Shown here: one piece after another, positions 8,379 to 20,851 of the stretch
How the letters are laid out: each line of letters begins with the position of its first letter
How positions within the stretch are numbered: position 1 is the stretch's first letter
Assembly (NCBI RefSeq): GCF_037126175.1
Contig: NZ_CP146986.1
Location: 1,268,501-1,332,500 of the forward strand
Direction: 5' to 3'
DNA length: 64,000 nucleotides
Source: Pseudomonas sp. RSB 5.4
Lineage (GTDB): Bacteria; Pseudomonadota; Gammaproteobacteria; Pseudomonadales; Pseudomonadaceae
Notes under the pieces: generated by a model
Database searches by the model: none
The model's input: the letters and a program-made list of their open reading frames with translations, nothing else
Told to the model about the DNA's origin: nothing
Made by a program: the position numbers and the translations under genes

Positions 8379-10376
8379 ATGTCTGCTGAAAAACCTTCAG
8401 AGCAGAGCTACAACCCGCACATGCCGCTGTCGCAGGCGTTGCTGCTGCCGCGCATCGTGATCGAAAACACCATGCCGACTCTTGATGGCGGTCAGTTTGC
8501 GGTCAAGTCGATTGCCGGTCGCGACGTCGTCGTCACCAGCAAAGTGTTTGCCGACGGCCACGACAAGCTCGCGGTACGCATCCGCTGGCACGAGGAGGGC
8601 GCAGAGGCATGGCAGAGCGAGGTCATGAACGACCTCGGCAACAACAGTTGGGAAGGGCGCTTTCGCCCCGAGCATCAAGGCCGCTTTGTGTTTTGCGTCG
8701 AGGCCTGGATCGATCACTTCGCCAGTTTCCAGTATGAACTGGAGAAAAAGCACAACGCCGCCGTCCCGGTTTCACTGGAACTGCAGGAAGGTCGCAGCAT
8801 GGTCCAGCAGGCCGCCGAGCGCAGCGAAGGTCAGCTCAGCGAACAACTCGCAGCGTTGCATCATGAATTGTCCGGCCTGCTCGAAACCGAGCAGGTGGCG
8901 CTGTTTCTGCACTCGCGCAGTGCGCAATTGATGGCCCAGGCCGATCACCGCGCCTATCTGAGCCTGAGCGCTGAATTCCCGATGGACGTCGAACGTGAAC
9001 TGGCCGAGTTTGCCAGTTGGTACGAGCTGTTTCCGCGCTCGATCACCGACGATCCCACCCGTCACGGCACCTTCAACGACGTGCACGCGCGTTTGCCGAT
9101 GATTCAGGACATGGGCTTTGATGTGCTGTACTTCACGCCGATCCACCCGATCGGCCGTGCCCATCGCAAGGGGCGCAACAATTCCCTGACGGCCGGCCCG
9201 GATGATCCGGGTAGCCCGTACGCGATCGGCAGCGAGGAGGGTGGTCACGAGGCGATTCACTCGCAGCTCGGTACCCGCGAAGACTTCCGCCGGTTGGTCG
9301 CCGCTGCCGCCGAACATGGTCTGGAAATCGCCCTCGATTTCGCCATCCAGTGTTCACAGGATCACCCGTGGCTAAAACAGCATCCGGGCTGGTTCAACTG
9401 GCGCCCGGACGGCACGATCAAATATGCGGAAAACCCGCCGAAGAAATACCAGGACATCGTCAACGTCGACTTCTATGCGCCCGACGCCATCCCCAGCCTG
9501 TGGGTGGAGCTGCGCGATATTGTGGTCGGCTGGGTCAACGAAGGCGTGAAGATCTTCCGCGTCGACAATCCGCACACCAAGCCGCTGCCGTTCTGGCAAT
9601 GGCTGATCGCCGATGTGCGGGCACTGCACCCGGAGGTGATCTTCCTCGCAGAGGCATTTACCACACCAGCGATGATGGCGCGCCTGGGCAAGGTCGGTTA
9701 CAGCCAGAGCTACACCTATTTCACCTGGCGCAACACCAAGTCCGAGCTGGCGGCCTACTTCACCGAACTCAACGCGTCGCCGTGGCGCGAATGCTACCGG
9801 CCGAACTTCTTCGTCAATACGCCGGACATCAACCCGGCGTTCCTGCATGAGTCGGGGCGACCGGGGTTTCTCATCCGCGCGGCGCTGGCGACCATGGGCT
9901 CGGGCCTGTGGGGCATGTATTCCGGTTATGAGCTGTGCGAAGCAGCGCCGGTACCGGGCAAAGAGGAATACCTCGATTCGGAGAAGTACGAGATCCGCGT
10001 CCGCGACTTCAATGCACCGGGCAACATCATTGCCGAAATTGCCCAGCTCAACCGCATCCGCCGGCAGAACCCGGCGCTGCACACGCACCTGGGGCTGAAG
10101 GTCTACAACGCGTGGAACGACAACATTCTGTACTTCGGCAAGCGCAGCTTCGACGGCAGCAACTTCATTCTGGTGGCGGTGAGCCTCGATCCGCACAACG
10201 TGCAGGAAGCCAGTTTCGAACTGCCGCTGTGGGAGATGGGCCTGCCGGACGACGCGACGACTCACGGTGAGGACTTGATGAACGGGCATCGCTGGGACTG
10301 GCATGGCAAGTACCAGTTCATGCGGATAGACCCGGCGTATCAGCCGTTCGGGATTTGGCGGATTACTGCCGCGTAA
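8379..10376 (+). CDS. glgE: Alpha-1,4-glucan:maltose-1-phosphate maltosyltransferase GlgE
   Basis: A 665-residue GH13 enzyme that adds maltosyl units from maltose-1-phosphate to alpha-1,4-glucans. An N-terminal beta-sandwich (about residues 20-120) and helical insert precede the TIM barrel (ELFPRSITDDPTRHGTF, YFTPIHPIGRAHRKG). The nucleophile is Asp396 in KIFRVDNPHTKP and the acid/base is Glu425 in VIFLAEAFT, both at the spacing known for GlgE. The start is set by a TTAAGGAGAG ribosome site. It opens the glgE-treS/mak-glgB unit, with a family A inverted repeat before treS. It consumes the maltose-1-phosphate made by the kinase domain of the next gene. Confidence 0.95.
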   Translation: MSAEKPSEQSYNPHMPLSQALLLPRIVIENTMPTLDGGQFAVKSIAGRDVVVTSKVFADGHDKLAVRIRWHEEGAEAWQSEVMNDLGNNSWEGRFRPEHQGRFVFCVEAWIDHFASFQYELEKKHNAAVPVSLELQEGRSMVQQAAERSEGQLSEQLAALHHELSGLLETEQVALFLHSRSAQLMAQADHRAYLSLSAEFPMDVERELAEFASWYELFPRSITDDPTRHGTFNDVHARLPMIQDMGFDVLYFTPIHPIGRAHRKGRNNSLTAGPDDPGSPYAIGSEEGGHEAIHSQLGTREDFRRLVAAAAEHGLEIALDFAIQCSQDHPWLKQHPGWFNWRPDGTIKYAENPPKKYQDIVNVDFYAPDAIPSLWVELRDIVVGWVNEGVKIFRVDNPHTKPLPFWQWLIADVRALHPEVIFLAEAFTTPAMMARLGKVGYSQSYTYFTWRNTKSELAAYFTELNASPWRECYRPNFFVNTPDINPAFLHESGRPGFLIRAALATMGSGLWGMYSGYELCEAAPVPGKEEYLDSEKYEIRVRDFNAPGNIIAEIAQLNRIRRQNPALHTHLGLKVYNAWNDNILYFGKRSFDGSNFILVAVSLDPHNVQEASFELPLWEMGLPDDATTHGEDLMNGHRWDWHGKYQFMRIDPAYQPFGIWRITAA

Positions 10377-10392
10377 GACACACACCGACCCC

Positions 10393-10478
10393 TGTAGGAG
10401 CTGCCGAAGGCTGCGATCTTTTGCCTTTGATTTTTTAGAAGCAAGATCAAAAGATCGCAGCCTTCGGCAGCTCCTACA
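10393..10478. repeat. Intergenic inverted repeat, family A
   Basis: TGTAGGAGCTGCCGAAGGCT and its complement AGCCTTCGGCAGCTCCTACA, with GCGATCTTTTG inside. It lies inside the presumed glgE-treS transcription unit, so it could tune message stability or relative expression. Confidence 0.85.
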
Positions 10479-10532
10479 GAAGTATCAGCACGATCACATT
10501 ATGTGCAGAGACGAATTTTTCAGGAGTTTCAC

Positions 10533-13874
<3,342 letters not shown>

Positions 13875-13876
13875 TC

Positions 13877-16108
13877 ATGAGTTTCTCGAACAAGGAACAG
13901 GGTCACGCTAAAGAAGCGTTACTGCCGGCGGCGCAGGACATCGACGCGCTGGTGCGCGCCGAACATCACGACCCGTTTTCCATTCTCGGTCCGCACGGCG
14001 ATGGAGCCGGCGGACAATTCATCCGCGCCTATCTGCCGGGTGCGTTGAAAGTCGAAGTGCTGGACAAGGACAGCGGCGAAGAGCGCGGTGAACTGACCGC
14101 CACCGAAACCCCGGGGCTGTTTGTCGGGCACTTCGCGCAGGCGCGGCCGTATCTGCTGCGCACGCGTTGGGCCGGCGGCGAACAGGTGGCGGAAGACCCC
14201 TACAGCTTTGGCCAGTTGCTCGGCGAAATGGATTTGTATCTGTTCGCTGAAGGCAATCACCGCGACCTCAGCAGTTGCCTCGGCGCGCAACTGACAACCG
14301 TCGATGGCGTCGACGGTGTGCGCTTTGCCGTGTGGGCGCCGAATGCTCGCCGAGTGTCGGTGGTCGGCGATTTCAACGTGTGGGACGGTCGCCGCCATCC
14401 GATGCGCCTGCGCCATCCGTCCGGGGTCTGGGAGTTGTTCATTCCGCGCCTGCAAGCAGGGGAGTTGTACAAGTACGAAATCCTTGGCGCCCACGGCATC
14501 CTGCCGTTGAAGGCCGACCCGATGGCCCTGGCCACCAGTCTGCCGCCGGACACCGCGTCGAAAGTCGCCGCGCCGCTGCAGATCAACTGGCAGGATCAGG
14601 ACTGGATGAACGGCCGCCGCGAGCGGCAGAAGCATTCGGCACCGCTGTCGATCTACGAATTGCATGCCGGATCGTGGCAATGCGAGCTGGACGATCTGGG
14701 CGAAGTCGCCCGCCAGTACACCTGGCCGGAACTGGCTGAACGGCTGATTCCTTACGTCAAGGAACTGGGCTTCACCCACATCGAACTGATGCCGATCATG
14801 GAGCACCCGTTTGGCGGCTCATGGGGTTATCAGTTGCTCTCGCAATTCGCCCCGAGTGCCCGATACGGCACGCCGGAGCAATTCGGTGAGTTCGTCGACG
14901 CCTGTCACCGCGCCGATATCGGCGTGATTCTTGACTGGGTGCCGGCGCATTTTCCTACCGATACCCATGGCCTGGCGCAGTTCGACGGCACGGCGTTGTA
15001 TGAATACGGCAACCCGCTGGAGGGCTTCCATCAGGACTGGGACACGCTGATCTACAACCTGGGGCGCACCGAAGTGCACGGCTACATGCTGGCGTCGGCG
15101 CTGCACTGGTTGAAGCATTTCCACATCGATGGCCTGCGCGTCGATGCGGTGGCCTCGATGCTCTATCGCGACTATTCGCGCAAGGCCGGCGAATGGGTGC
15201 CGAACCGCCACGGCGGGCGCGAGAATCTGGAAGCCATCGATTTCCTCCGCCACTTGAATGACGTGGTCGAGCTGGAAGCCCCGGGGGCGCTGGTGATCGC
15301 CGAGGAGTCCACCGCATGGCCGGGCGTCAGTCAGAGCACGCAGCAGGGCGGCCTCGGTTTCGCCTATAAATGGAACATGGGCTGGATGCACGACTCGCTG
15401 CACTACATCCAGCAGGACCCGGTGTACCGCGCGCACCATCACAACGAATTGAGTTTCGGCCTGGTTTACGCCTGGTCCGAGCGTTTCATCCTGCCGATTT
15501 CCCACGACGAAGTGGTGCACGGCAAGCATTCGCTGATCGACAAGATGCCCGGCGACCGTTGGCAGAAATTTGCCAACCTGCGCGCCTACCTGAGCTTCAT
15601 GTGGACCCATCCGGGCAAGAAACTGTTGTTCATGGGCTGCGAATTCGGCCAGTGGCGCGAGTGGAATCACGATCAGCAACTGGACTGGTACCTGCTGCAA
15701 TACTCGGAACACAAAGGCGTGCAGAAACTGGTCGGCGACCTCAATCGCCTGTACCGCGAGGAACCGGCGCTGCACGATCAGGACGATGCGCCGCAGGGTT
15801 TCCAGTGGCTGATCGGCGATGATGCGATCAACAGCGTGTACGCGTGGCTGCGCTGGAGCAAGGACGGCAAACCGGTGCTGGTGGTCGCCAACTTCACCCC
15901 GGTGCCGCGTCAGTCGTACCGGGTCGGCGTGCCGTTCGCCGGGCGCTGGAACGAACTGCTGAACAGCGATGCTGACACCTATGCCGGGTCCAACTATGGC
16001 AATGGTGGCGGGGCGTTTACCGAAGAGGTGGCGAGCCATGGCCAGTCGCTGTCGCTGGAGCTGAATCTGCCGCCGCTGGCGGTGTTGATTCTGAAGCCGG
16101 AGGGCTAG
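13877..16108 (+). CDS. glgB: 1,4-alpha-glucan branching enzyme GlgB
   Basis: A 743-residue GH13 enzyme that makes alpha-1,6 branches. It has the long form: an N-terminal module ([12 protein letters not shown]), a CBM48 domain ([29 protein letters not shown]), and the barrel with [17 protein letters not shown]. Asp423 in [12 protein letters not shown] is the nucleophile, Glu476 in [10 protein letters not shown] the acid/base, and [10 protein letters not shown] supplies the third Asp. A C-terminal beta domain ends in LAVLILKP. It starts 2 nt after the treS stop, so the two are translationally coupled. It branches the glucan that GlgE extends. Confidence 0.96.
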   Translation: MSFSNKEQGHAKEALLPAAQDIDALVRAEHHDPFSILGPHGDGAGGQFIRAYLPGALKVEVLDKDSGEERGELTATETPGLFVGHFAQARPYLLRTRWAGGEQVAEDPYSFGQLLGEMDLYLFAEGNHRDLSSCLGAQLTTVDGVDGVRFAVWAPNARRVSVVGDFNVWDGRRHPMRLRHPSGVWELFIPRLQAGELYKYEILGAHGILPLKADPMALATSLPPDTASKVAAPLQINWQDQDWMNGRRERQKHSAPLSIYELHAGSWQCELDDLGEVARQYTWPELAERLIPYVKELGFTHIELMPIMEHPFGGSWGYQLLSQFAPSARYGTPEQFGEFVDACHRADIGVILDWVPAHFPTDTHGLAQFDGTALYEYGNPLEGFHQDWDTLIYNLGRTEVHGYMLASALHWLKHFHIDGLRVDAVASMLYRDYSRKAGEWVPNRHGGRENLEAIDFLRHLNDVVELEAPGALVIAEESTAWPGVSQSTQQGGLGFAYKWNMGWMHDSLHYIQQDPVYRAHHHNELSFGLVYAWSERFILPISHDEVVHGKHSLIDKMPGDRWQKFANLRAYLSFMWTHPGKKLLFMGCEFGQWREWNHDQQLDWYLLQYSEHKGVQKLVGDLNRLYREEPALHDQDDAPQGFQWLIGDDAINSVYAWLRWSKDGKPVLVVANFTPVPRQSYRVGVPFAGRWNELLNSDADTYAGSNYGNGGGAFTEEVASHGQSLSLELNLPPLAVLILKPEG

Positions 16109-16124
16109 TCCAGCCACCGCTAAC

Positions 16125-16218
16125 CCTGTGAGAGCGCGCTTGCCCGCGAAGAGGTCGGAACATTCAACATCTCTGTTGCCTGATCCGCCGTCATCGCGGG
16201 CAAGCCTGCTCCCACAGG
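16125..16218. repeat. Intergenic inverted repeat, family C variant
   Basis: CCTGTGAGAGCGCGCTTGCC and GGCAAGCCTGCTCCCACAGG with GCGAAGAGG / TCATCGCGGG inside. It sits between the convergent glgB and EEP genes and may end both transcripts. Confidence 0.7.
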
Positions 16219-16255
16219 CGTTTTCGCTGATCCGGGGATCGCTGCCGCAGCAGGA

Positions 16256-17038
16256 TTACAGGTGCACTTCCACCGCCAGCGGCAAATGATCCGACAGGTG
16301 CGTCCACGGTTTGTTGCCAAGGATCTGCGGGTCATGGCTGCTGGCATTGCGCAGGTAGATACGGTCCAGGCGCAGTAACGGAAAACGCGCGGGGTAGGTC
16401 TTGGCCGGGCGGCCGTGGTGGCGTTCGAAGGCTTCGTGCAGGTAATCGCGGCGGGCGAGGGCGGCATTGCCCTGCAGCTGCCAGTCATTGAAGTCGCCGG
16501 CAATGATGACCGGTGCATCGTCGGGCAATGATTCGAGCAACTGGCAAAGTAGTTGCAACTGCAGTTGGCGGTGGCTTTCCAGCAGACTCAGGTGCACGCA
16601 GATCGCGTGGACTTCGGAGTGGCCCGGTACGTCCAGCACACAGTGCAGCAGGCCGCGGCGCTCGGGGCCGGTGATCGACACGTCGAGGTTGCGGTATTCG
16701 CGGATCGGGTACTTCGACAGCAGCGCATTGCCGTGGTGGCCGTCGGGGTACACCGCGTTGCGCCCGTAGGCAAAGTCGCTCCACATGCTGTCGGCGAGAA
16801 ATTCGTATTGCGAGGTTTGCGGCCATTCCTGGTAGCGATTGGAATGTCGCTCGTGTTCACCCACCACCTCCTGCAGAAACACCAGATCAGCCGAGGTGCT
16901 GCGCACCGCTTCGCGCAGTTCCGGCAGGATGAAGCGCCGGTTGAGGGCGGTAAAACCCTTGTGAGTGTTGACCGTCAGCACGCGCAGGCGATGGATGACG
17001 GGTGCGTCGACGGCGTGACGCTTGGGATCGCTGGACAC
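16256..17038 (-). CDS. Endonuclease/exonuclease/phosphatase (EEP) family protein
   Basis: A 260-residue EEP-fold hydrolase with [12 protein letters not shown] near the N terminus, [12 protein letters not shown] (Glu metal ligand), [33 protein letters not shown] and the terminal [11 protein letters not shown], so all metal and catalytic positions of the DNase I-like fold seem present. No signal peptide. Two GTG starts are possible; 17038 sits 5 nt after AGAGGAG, while 17044 overlaps that site, so 17038 is preferred. In other pseudomonads a similar gene lies near a phospholipase D-like gene; none is adjacent here. The substrate (nucleic acid, phospholipid or inositol phosphate) cannot be told. 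Confidence 0.82.
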   Translation of the reverse strand: MSSDPKRHAVDAPVIHRLRVLTVNTHKGFTALNRRFILPELREAVRSTSADLVFLQEVVGEHERHSNRYQEWPQTSQYEFLADSMWSDFAYGRNAVYPDGHHGNALLSKYPIREYRNLDVSITGPERRGLLHCVLDVPGHSEVHAICVHLSLLESHRQLQLQLLCQLLESLPDDAPVIIAGDFNDWQLQGNAALARRDYLHEAFERHHGRPAKTYPARFPLLRLDRIYLRNASSHDPQILGNKPWTHLSDHLPLAVEVHL

Positions 17039-17339
17039 GTTCACTCCTCTGAAAAAACGGCTTCCTGTTCATGCGACTGGTCTGTGAGCGGGCAGTTCCT
17101 TCCGGATACCTCCTCAGGTCGTCATGCAAATCACCAGAGCCGCCAGGAAACCTGTGTGAGCGAGCCTGCTCGCGAAAGCGGCCTATCAGACAAAATCAAA
17201 ACAACAGAGCAAACCCCGCAAATAAACATAACCCCGCAACCACGTTTAAAGTACACGAACCGTTACGCCATAACGGCTACAACGCCTTGCGCCGTTACCT
17301 ACGCGTACGCCAGAATCCGCCGGCTTACACGGCTATGCG

Positions 17340-17586
17340 TTGGGCTTATCGTTTCCCTGTCACTGGAAAACAGTGATCGGGTTTGGTAGCCCATTTCGGT
17401 ACGGTCGTATGGCGTCACCTTATGCAGCCTCTTTTTTGCGGCTCAGCTTTATATGGTGGACATGCGTGGGGCTCATTCGTGAGCGCCGGGTTCCGTATCG
17501 ACCGGTCTACCAACCCGCGCATGGCCGCCACCCATCGTTTGGTAGCGAGGGTGATGGCTCCTATTTCTCGATACGGAGTTTCATCC
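17340..17586 (+). promoter_or_regulatory. Possible structured 5' leader of the first DUF6124 gene
   Basis: The 548-nt gap 17039-17586 has no convincing gene. Its last about 250 nt hold paired elements: CACTG-GAAAA-CAGTG at about 17360-17375, GGGTTTGGTAGCCC at about 17379, its near-complement GGTCTACCAACCC at about 17503, and a second GTTTGGTAG near 17538. CGGAGTTTC just before ATG 17587 would be the ribosome site. An open frame joins this stretch in frame to DUF6124, but its residues do not look coding. I infer a folded leader RNA; it is not proven. Confidence 0.4.
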
Positions 17587-17958
17587 ATGTTCAAAGCCAC
17601 ACCCAACCCCCCGGACACCTCAATCCCGTACGACCCAGCCCTCGACCCGCAGAAGATAAAAGCGGCAACCGACCGCGCCATCAACTTCTACCTCAACCCC
17701 GGCGCCCTGAAGATCTCGATCCCTACAGCCTCGTCATGCAAGTCGAACAGAATCTTCCTCATCGACCCCACCGTGGACGAAGAAACCTTGCTCGTCGAAG
17801 CCTGCGAGTCATTAGCCGCCGCCAGTGACATGGCCCGCGATATCGGCGACACCGTCGACCACTCACAGCGCCGGGCCATGCTGATGCTGCATCAGGTGAT
17901 CATGCTCAGTGAACTGATGGTCAACCGAGTGCTGGACGGTCGCCGCGTGCCGAACTAA
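17587..17958 (+). CDS. DUF6124 family protein, copy 1
   Basis: A 123-residue protein starting MFKATPNPPDTS. It has a Pro-rich disordered N terminus, then two helical stretches (DPQKIKAATDRAINFYL and EETLLVEACESLAAASDMARDI...RRAMLMLHQVIMLSELMVNRVLD). It is clearly paralogous to the next gene (shared ACESLA, VIMLxEL, V/IFLVxP pattern). DUF6124 proteins are small Pseudomonas proteins of unknown function, often present in several copies. ATG 17587 is preferred although the frame is open upstream, because CGGAG precedes it and the second copy has the same N terminus. No signal peptide or membrane helix. Confidence 0.8.
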   Translation: MFKATPNPPDTSIPYDPALDPQKIKAATDRAINFYLNPGALKISIPTASSCKSNRIFLIDPTVDEETLLVEACESLAAASDMARDIGDTVDHSQRRAMLMLHQVIMLSELMVNRVLDGRRVPN

Positions 17959-17972
17959 TCACCCGGCGCACC

Positions 17973-18057
17973 TGTAGGAGCTGCCGAAGGCTGCGATCTT
18001 TTGATTTTGTTTTTCAAGATCAAGATCAAAAGATCGCAGCCTGCGGCAGCTCTTACA
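17973..18057. repeat. Intergenic inverted repeat, family A
   Basis: TGTAGGAGCTGCCGAAGGCT pairs with AGCCTGCGGCAGCTCTTACA around GCGATCTTTTGAT repeats. It separates the two DUF6124 paralogues. Confidence 0.8.
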
Positions 18058-18099
18058 GTGAGTAATCCTTTCAAAGTGTCTCGATCGGAGTTCCAGCTG

Positions 18100-18459
18100 A
18101 TGCCCGAAACCCCACCCAATCCGCCGGCCACAGACCCGGTATCACCCTACGAGTCCCTCAACTCGAGAAAACTCCACGAAGCCGCCGAACGCGCCCTCGA
18201 CCACTACCTCGCGCCCGCAAACATCATGGCAACACCGTACACCCCCAGCAGCATGTTCCTGGTCAACCCGCAAACCGACACTGAATCGCTACTGGCCAAC
18301 GCCTGCGAATCCCTGGCCTCGGCCACGGTGATGCTCGGCGATTTCGCCGGCACGCTGGAGGGGCCGAGTCGTAATACGGCGCTGGGCATTGCTCAAGTGA
18401 TAATGCTGGGGGAGTTGGCGGTGAATCAGGCGCTGGATAACGTGATGCCCAAGGAATAG
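18100..18459 (+). CDS. DUF6124 family protein, copy 2
   Basis: A 119-residue paralogue of the preceding gene (MPETPPNPPATDPVSPYESLN, then KLHEAAERALDHYL, MFLVNPQTDTESLLANACESLASATVML, QVIMLGELAVNQALD). The helical core is conserved and the N terminus is Pro-rich. CGGAGTTCCAGCTG before the ATG matches the ribosome-site region of copy 1. Unlike copy 1 it lacks the long leader and has a family A repeat upstream. Tandem duplication is likely. Function unknown. Confidence 0.8.
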   Translation: MPETPPNPPATDPVSPYESLNSRKLHEAAERALDHYLAPANIMATPYTPSSMFLVNPQTDTESLLANACESLASATVMLGDFAGTLEGPSRNTALGIAQVIMLGELAVNQALDNVMPKE

Positions 18460-18474
18460 GCGCTTACAGTTATG

Positions 18475-18641
18475 GCCTCTTCGCGAGCAAGCCCGCTCCC
18501 ACATTGGCTCTGCGTTGGTCATGGGTTATGTGCCCTGACAAAAATCCCCCGTGGGAGCGGGCTTGCTCGCGAATGCGGTGTGCCAGCCAACACCTTAAGT
18601 GCCTGACACGGCCTCTTCGCGAGCAAGCCCGCTCCTACAGG
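18475..18641. repeat. Family C inverted repeat plus a third half-unit
   Basis: A full hairpin (TTCGCGAGCAAGCCCGCTCC ... GGAGCGGGCTTGCTCGCGAA, 18475-18573) is followed after about 40 nt by a lone left arm (18611-18641). It lies between the convergent DUF6124 copy 2 and the PIG-L gene and fills that gap. Confidence 0.8.
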
Positions 18642-18652
18642 GGGTGGGTGTA

Positions 18653-19411
18653 TCAGATGAAGACGATTTCGTAGGGCAGGCGCATCCGCTCCAGGATCAC
18701 CGGCGGCAGCAGCGGCGCGATGCCGATCGCCGGTTCGCCCTTGAGCTGGCTGGCGTAGGCGTGGGTGGCGTGGCTTTTGCGCGCCACGGTCCAGGTGTCG
18801 AGGCGCAGTTTGCGAGCGCGTTCCCAGGGGATCAGGTGCTGATCGCGTTCCGGCCAGTGCCAGGCCCAGACTGGCACGTCATGGAAGGTCGCGCCGACTT
18901 GCGCTGCCGCTTTGGCACTGGCGCGGCCAACCGCTTCGTGGTCGTCAGTGCGATCGTCGCGCCAGGTGCTGAACACCACGTCGCCGGGACGCAGGTAGCG
19001 GGCAATGAAGTCGGTGAGGTCGGCCACGCGGTCGAGCAGCGCGTTGTCGGTGAACCCGCCACGCACCCATTTCAGGCTGTGCATCGGCAGGCCGAGACGG
19101 CGCAGGGCTTCGACGCTTTCTTGAGGCCGGAACACGCTCAGGCGTTTTTCCGACCACTGCCGTGAACCGGGATGGCTGGCGCTGCCGTCAGTGATCGACA
19201 GCAGTTGCAGTGGATGGCCGAGGCTGGAGAGCAATTGCAGGAGCCCGCCACAGGTCACCACCTCATCGCCCGGATGCGGGGCGACAACAACGGCTCGGGC
19301 ACCGGGTGGCACCAGACTGTGGGTATTGATGACGGGGATGTTGTCCAGTTGCCGGGCGCTGTTCCATATTTGCGCCGGCAGCGGATTTTCGCTGAGGGAT
19401 AACGGTTTCAT
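18653..19411 (-). CDS. PIG-L family protein with degenerate active site
   Basis: A 252-residue paralogue of the PIG-L deacetylase at 20848-21621. The family's HPDDE motif reads HPGDE here (a single GAC to GGC change): the general-base Asp of MshB-type enzymes is gone while the zinc His and second Asp remain. The downstream HxDH of the sister (GHCDHEAAGR) reads RTDDHEAVGR, losing the His next to the metal but keeping the last His ligand. Metal binding may persist but normal deacetylation is doubtful. The rest (LVPPGARAVVVA, SITDGSASHPGSRQW, WVRGGFTD, RPGDVVFSTW) is well conserved, so it seems under selection. It is the last gene of the cluster, 157 nt after the GT2 gene. Start ATG 19411. Confidence 0.85.
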   Translation of the reverse strand: MKPLSLSENPLPAQIWNSARQLDNIPVINTHSLVPPGARAVVVAPHPGDEVVTCGGLLQLLSSLGHPLQLLSITDGSASHPGSRQWSEKRLSVFRPQESVEALRRLGLPMHSLKWVRGGFTDNALLDRVADLTDFIARYLRPGDVVFSTWRDDRTDDHEAVGRASAKAAAQVGATFHDVPVWAWHWPERDQHLIPWERARKLRLDTWTVARKSHATHAYASQLKGEPAIGIAPLLPPVILERMRLPYEIVFI

Positions 19412-19568
19412 GGGTATTACGTCCTTGTTGTCTCTGGCCCTCAGTCGTGCAGACACCGTGGAAAATCAGGTGCGCGCGACCCGTGAAGGCGGATGAATGG
19501 CCGTGCGACGCTCCGAACCCTGGATTGCCGCGCAGCAGAGTATTGCTCATGAAAGTTGATTCGTCGCG

Positions 19569-20255
19569 TCACAGATCAATCTGATCCGCTTTTTTTATGT
19601 CTAACTGTACCAATTTTCGCAGGTAGTCCCCGAATCCGCCCCGGGCACGGCTGTCCAGACGGGCGCTGGTATGCACTTGCGGGCGATGGCTCCAGGCGAT
19701 GTCGGCACCGAGCAATTCCAGTTGCCGCACCAGTTGCACGTCCTCATCGCAGGTCAAGGGGGCGAATCCCCCGGCCCAGCGATAGGCATCGGCACTGACC
19801 CCGAGATTGGCGCCGTGGATATGGCGATGCCCGTCCCGCGCCTGATAGTGACTGTGATAGCGGATTTGCGCGCTTTCGTCGAATGACGGATCCCAATGTT
19901 CGACGGTCACCGTGCCGCATACCGCGTCGGCGCCCAGCCCCAACTGCGCCACCAGCCAGTCATCCGCCACCCGGCTGTCGGCGTCAGTGCAGGAGATCCA
20001 GCGCGCGCCACGCTCCAGCAACACCTGCGCGCCGGCGGCACGGGCCTGGCCGACGTTGCGGGCGTCGATGTGCAGGCTCAGTACCGGAAAACCGCTGACG
20101 ATCTGTGCCGAGCGATCCGTGCAGCTGTCGAGCACCACCAGCACTTCGACCGGTTCGCCGGCCAACAGCCTGTGTTTACTGGCGCGCAGTGCTGCGCTCA
20201 GGCATTGCTCGAGCAGGTCTTCCTCGTTATGCGCCGGAATCAGAATACCGATCAT
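19569..20255 (-). CDS. Family 2 glycosyltransferase
   Basis: A 228-residue GT2 enzyme without membrane helices. It begins MIGILIPAHNEEDLLEQCL, has VLVVLDSCTDRS, the DxD-type metal/nucleotide-sugar motif ISCTDADSRVADDW, HGANLGVSADAYRWAGGF for acceptor contacts, and CDEDVQLVRQLE (ED acid pair). It should transfer a sugar from a nucleotide donor in the cytoplasm. Its start overlaps the methyltransferase stop by 4 nt (ATGA), so the two are coupled. With PIG-L and a NodS-like methyltransferase alongside, an amino-sugar glycoconjugate is a reasonable guess. Confidence 0.88.
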   Translation of the reverse strand: MIGILIPAHNEEDLLEQCLSAALRASKHRLLAGEPVEVLVVLDSCTDRSAQIVSGFPVLSLHIDARNVGQARAAGAQVLLERGARWISCTDADSRVADDWLVAQLGLGADAVCGTVTVEHWDPSFDESAQIRYHSHYQARDGHRHIHGANLGVSADAYRWAGGFAPLTCDEDVQLVRQLELLGADIAWSHRPQVHTSARLDSRARGGFGDYLRKLVQLDIKKADQIDL

Positions 20256-20851
20256 CGCAGGCCCTCCAATGCGGCCACCGAGCGCGGCTCGCGGCTCCAG
20301 ACTTCAAGAATGAAGTCAGCTTCCTGATGCAGTGCCAGACGCGGCAGCGGCAGTTGCTCGTGAATCAGGTCATGTACCTGACGGGCATTGAGCGGGCAGC
20401 CGTCGATGGGCGGGCGCCAGTGGCAGGCCAGCAATTGCCCGTCAGCCGTCAGGGATTCACTAATGCGCCGGATCACTTCTGTCAGATCCTGGGCATCGAG
20501 GTAGTAGCCGATTTCGCTAAATACAATCAGGTCGAATTTTTCTTCCGGCCAGTCGCCGGGCAGGCGACTTTGGCGCACCTCGGCGTGGTCAAAAAGGCTC
20601 AACCGGGTACGCGCCAGATTCACCGCCGCACTGGCGGTGTCGCAACACAGCAGATGGTCACAGCGGCCAGCGAGTTCGGCGCTGAGTTCGCCATTGGCAC
20701 AACCGGGTTCGAAGATCGCCCGATAATGTGCGCGGGGCAGGGCCGCGAGGGTGATCGCGCGTTTGCGCTGTTCGTACCAGCGCTCGCGGAACGCCCAGGG
20801 ATCATCGTTGGCGCTGAACAGACCTTCGAAGTAACGATCATCGACGCTCAT
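20252..20851 (-). CDS. NodS-like SAM-dependent methyltransferase
   Basis: A 199-residue class I methyltransferase. The N terminus (DRYFEGLFSANDDPWAFRERWYEQRKR) and SAM site (IFEPGCANGELSAELAGRCDHLLCCDTA) match the NodS family, whose founding member N-methylates deacetylated chitooligosaccharides in rhizobial Nod factor synthesis. The post-I and motif II regions (FDLIVFSEIGYYL, LLACHWRPP) are intact. Start and stop both overlap neighbours by 4 nt (PIG-L upstream, GT2 downstream), showing one coupled unit. The substrate here is unknown; the NodS link is a family resemblance seen by eye. Confidence 0.85.
   Translation of the reverse strand: MSVDDRYFEGLFSANDDPWAFRERWYEQRKRAITLAALPRAHYRAIFEPGCANGELSAELAGRCDHLLCCDTASAAVNLARTRLSLFDHAEVRQSRLPGDWPEEKFDLIVFSEIGYYLDAQDLTEVIRRISESLTADGQLLACHWRPPIDGCPLNARQVHDLIHEQLPLPRLALHQEADFILEVWSREPRSVAALEGLR

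Noticed and set aside
17039..17339. Possible short gene in the DUF6124 upstream gap
   Set aside because: Open frames here lack a ribosome site and are rich in Arg/Pro; nothing resembles a conserved protein.
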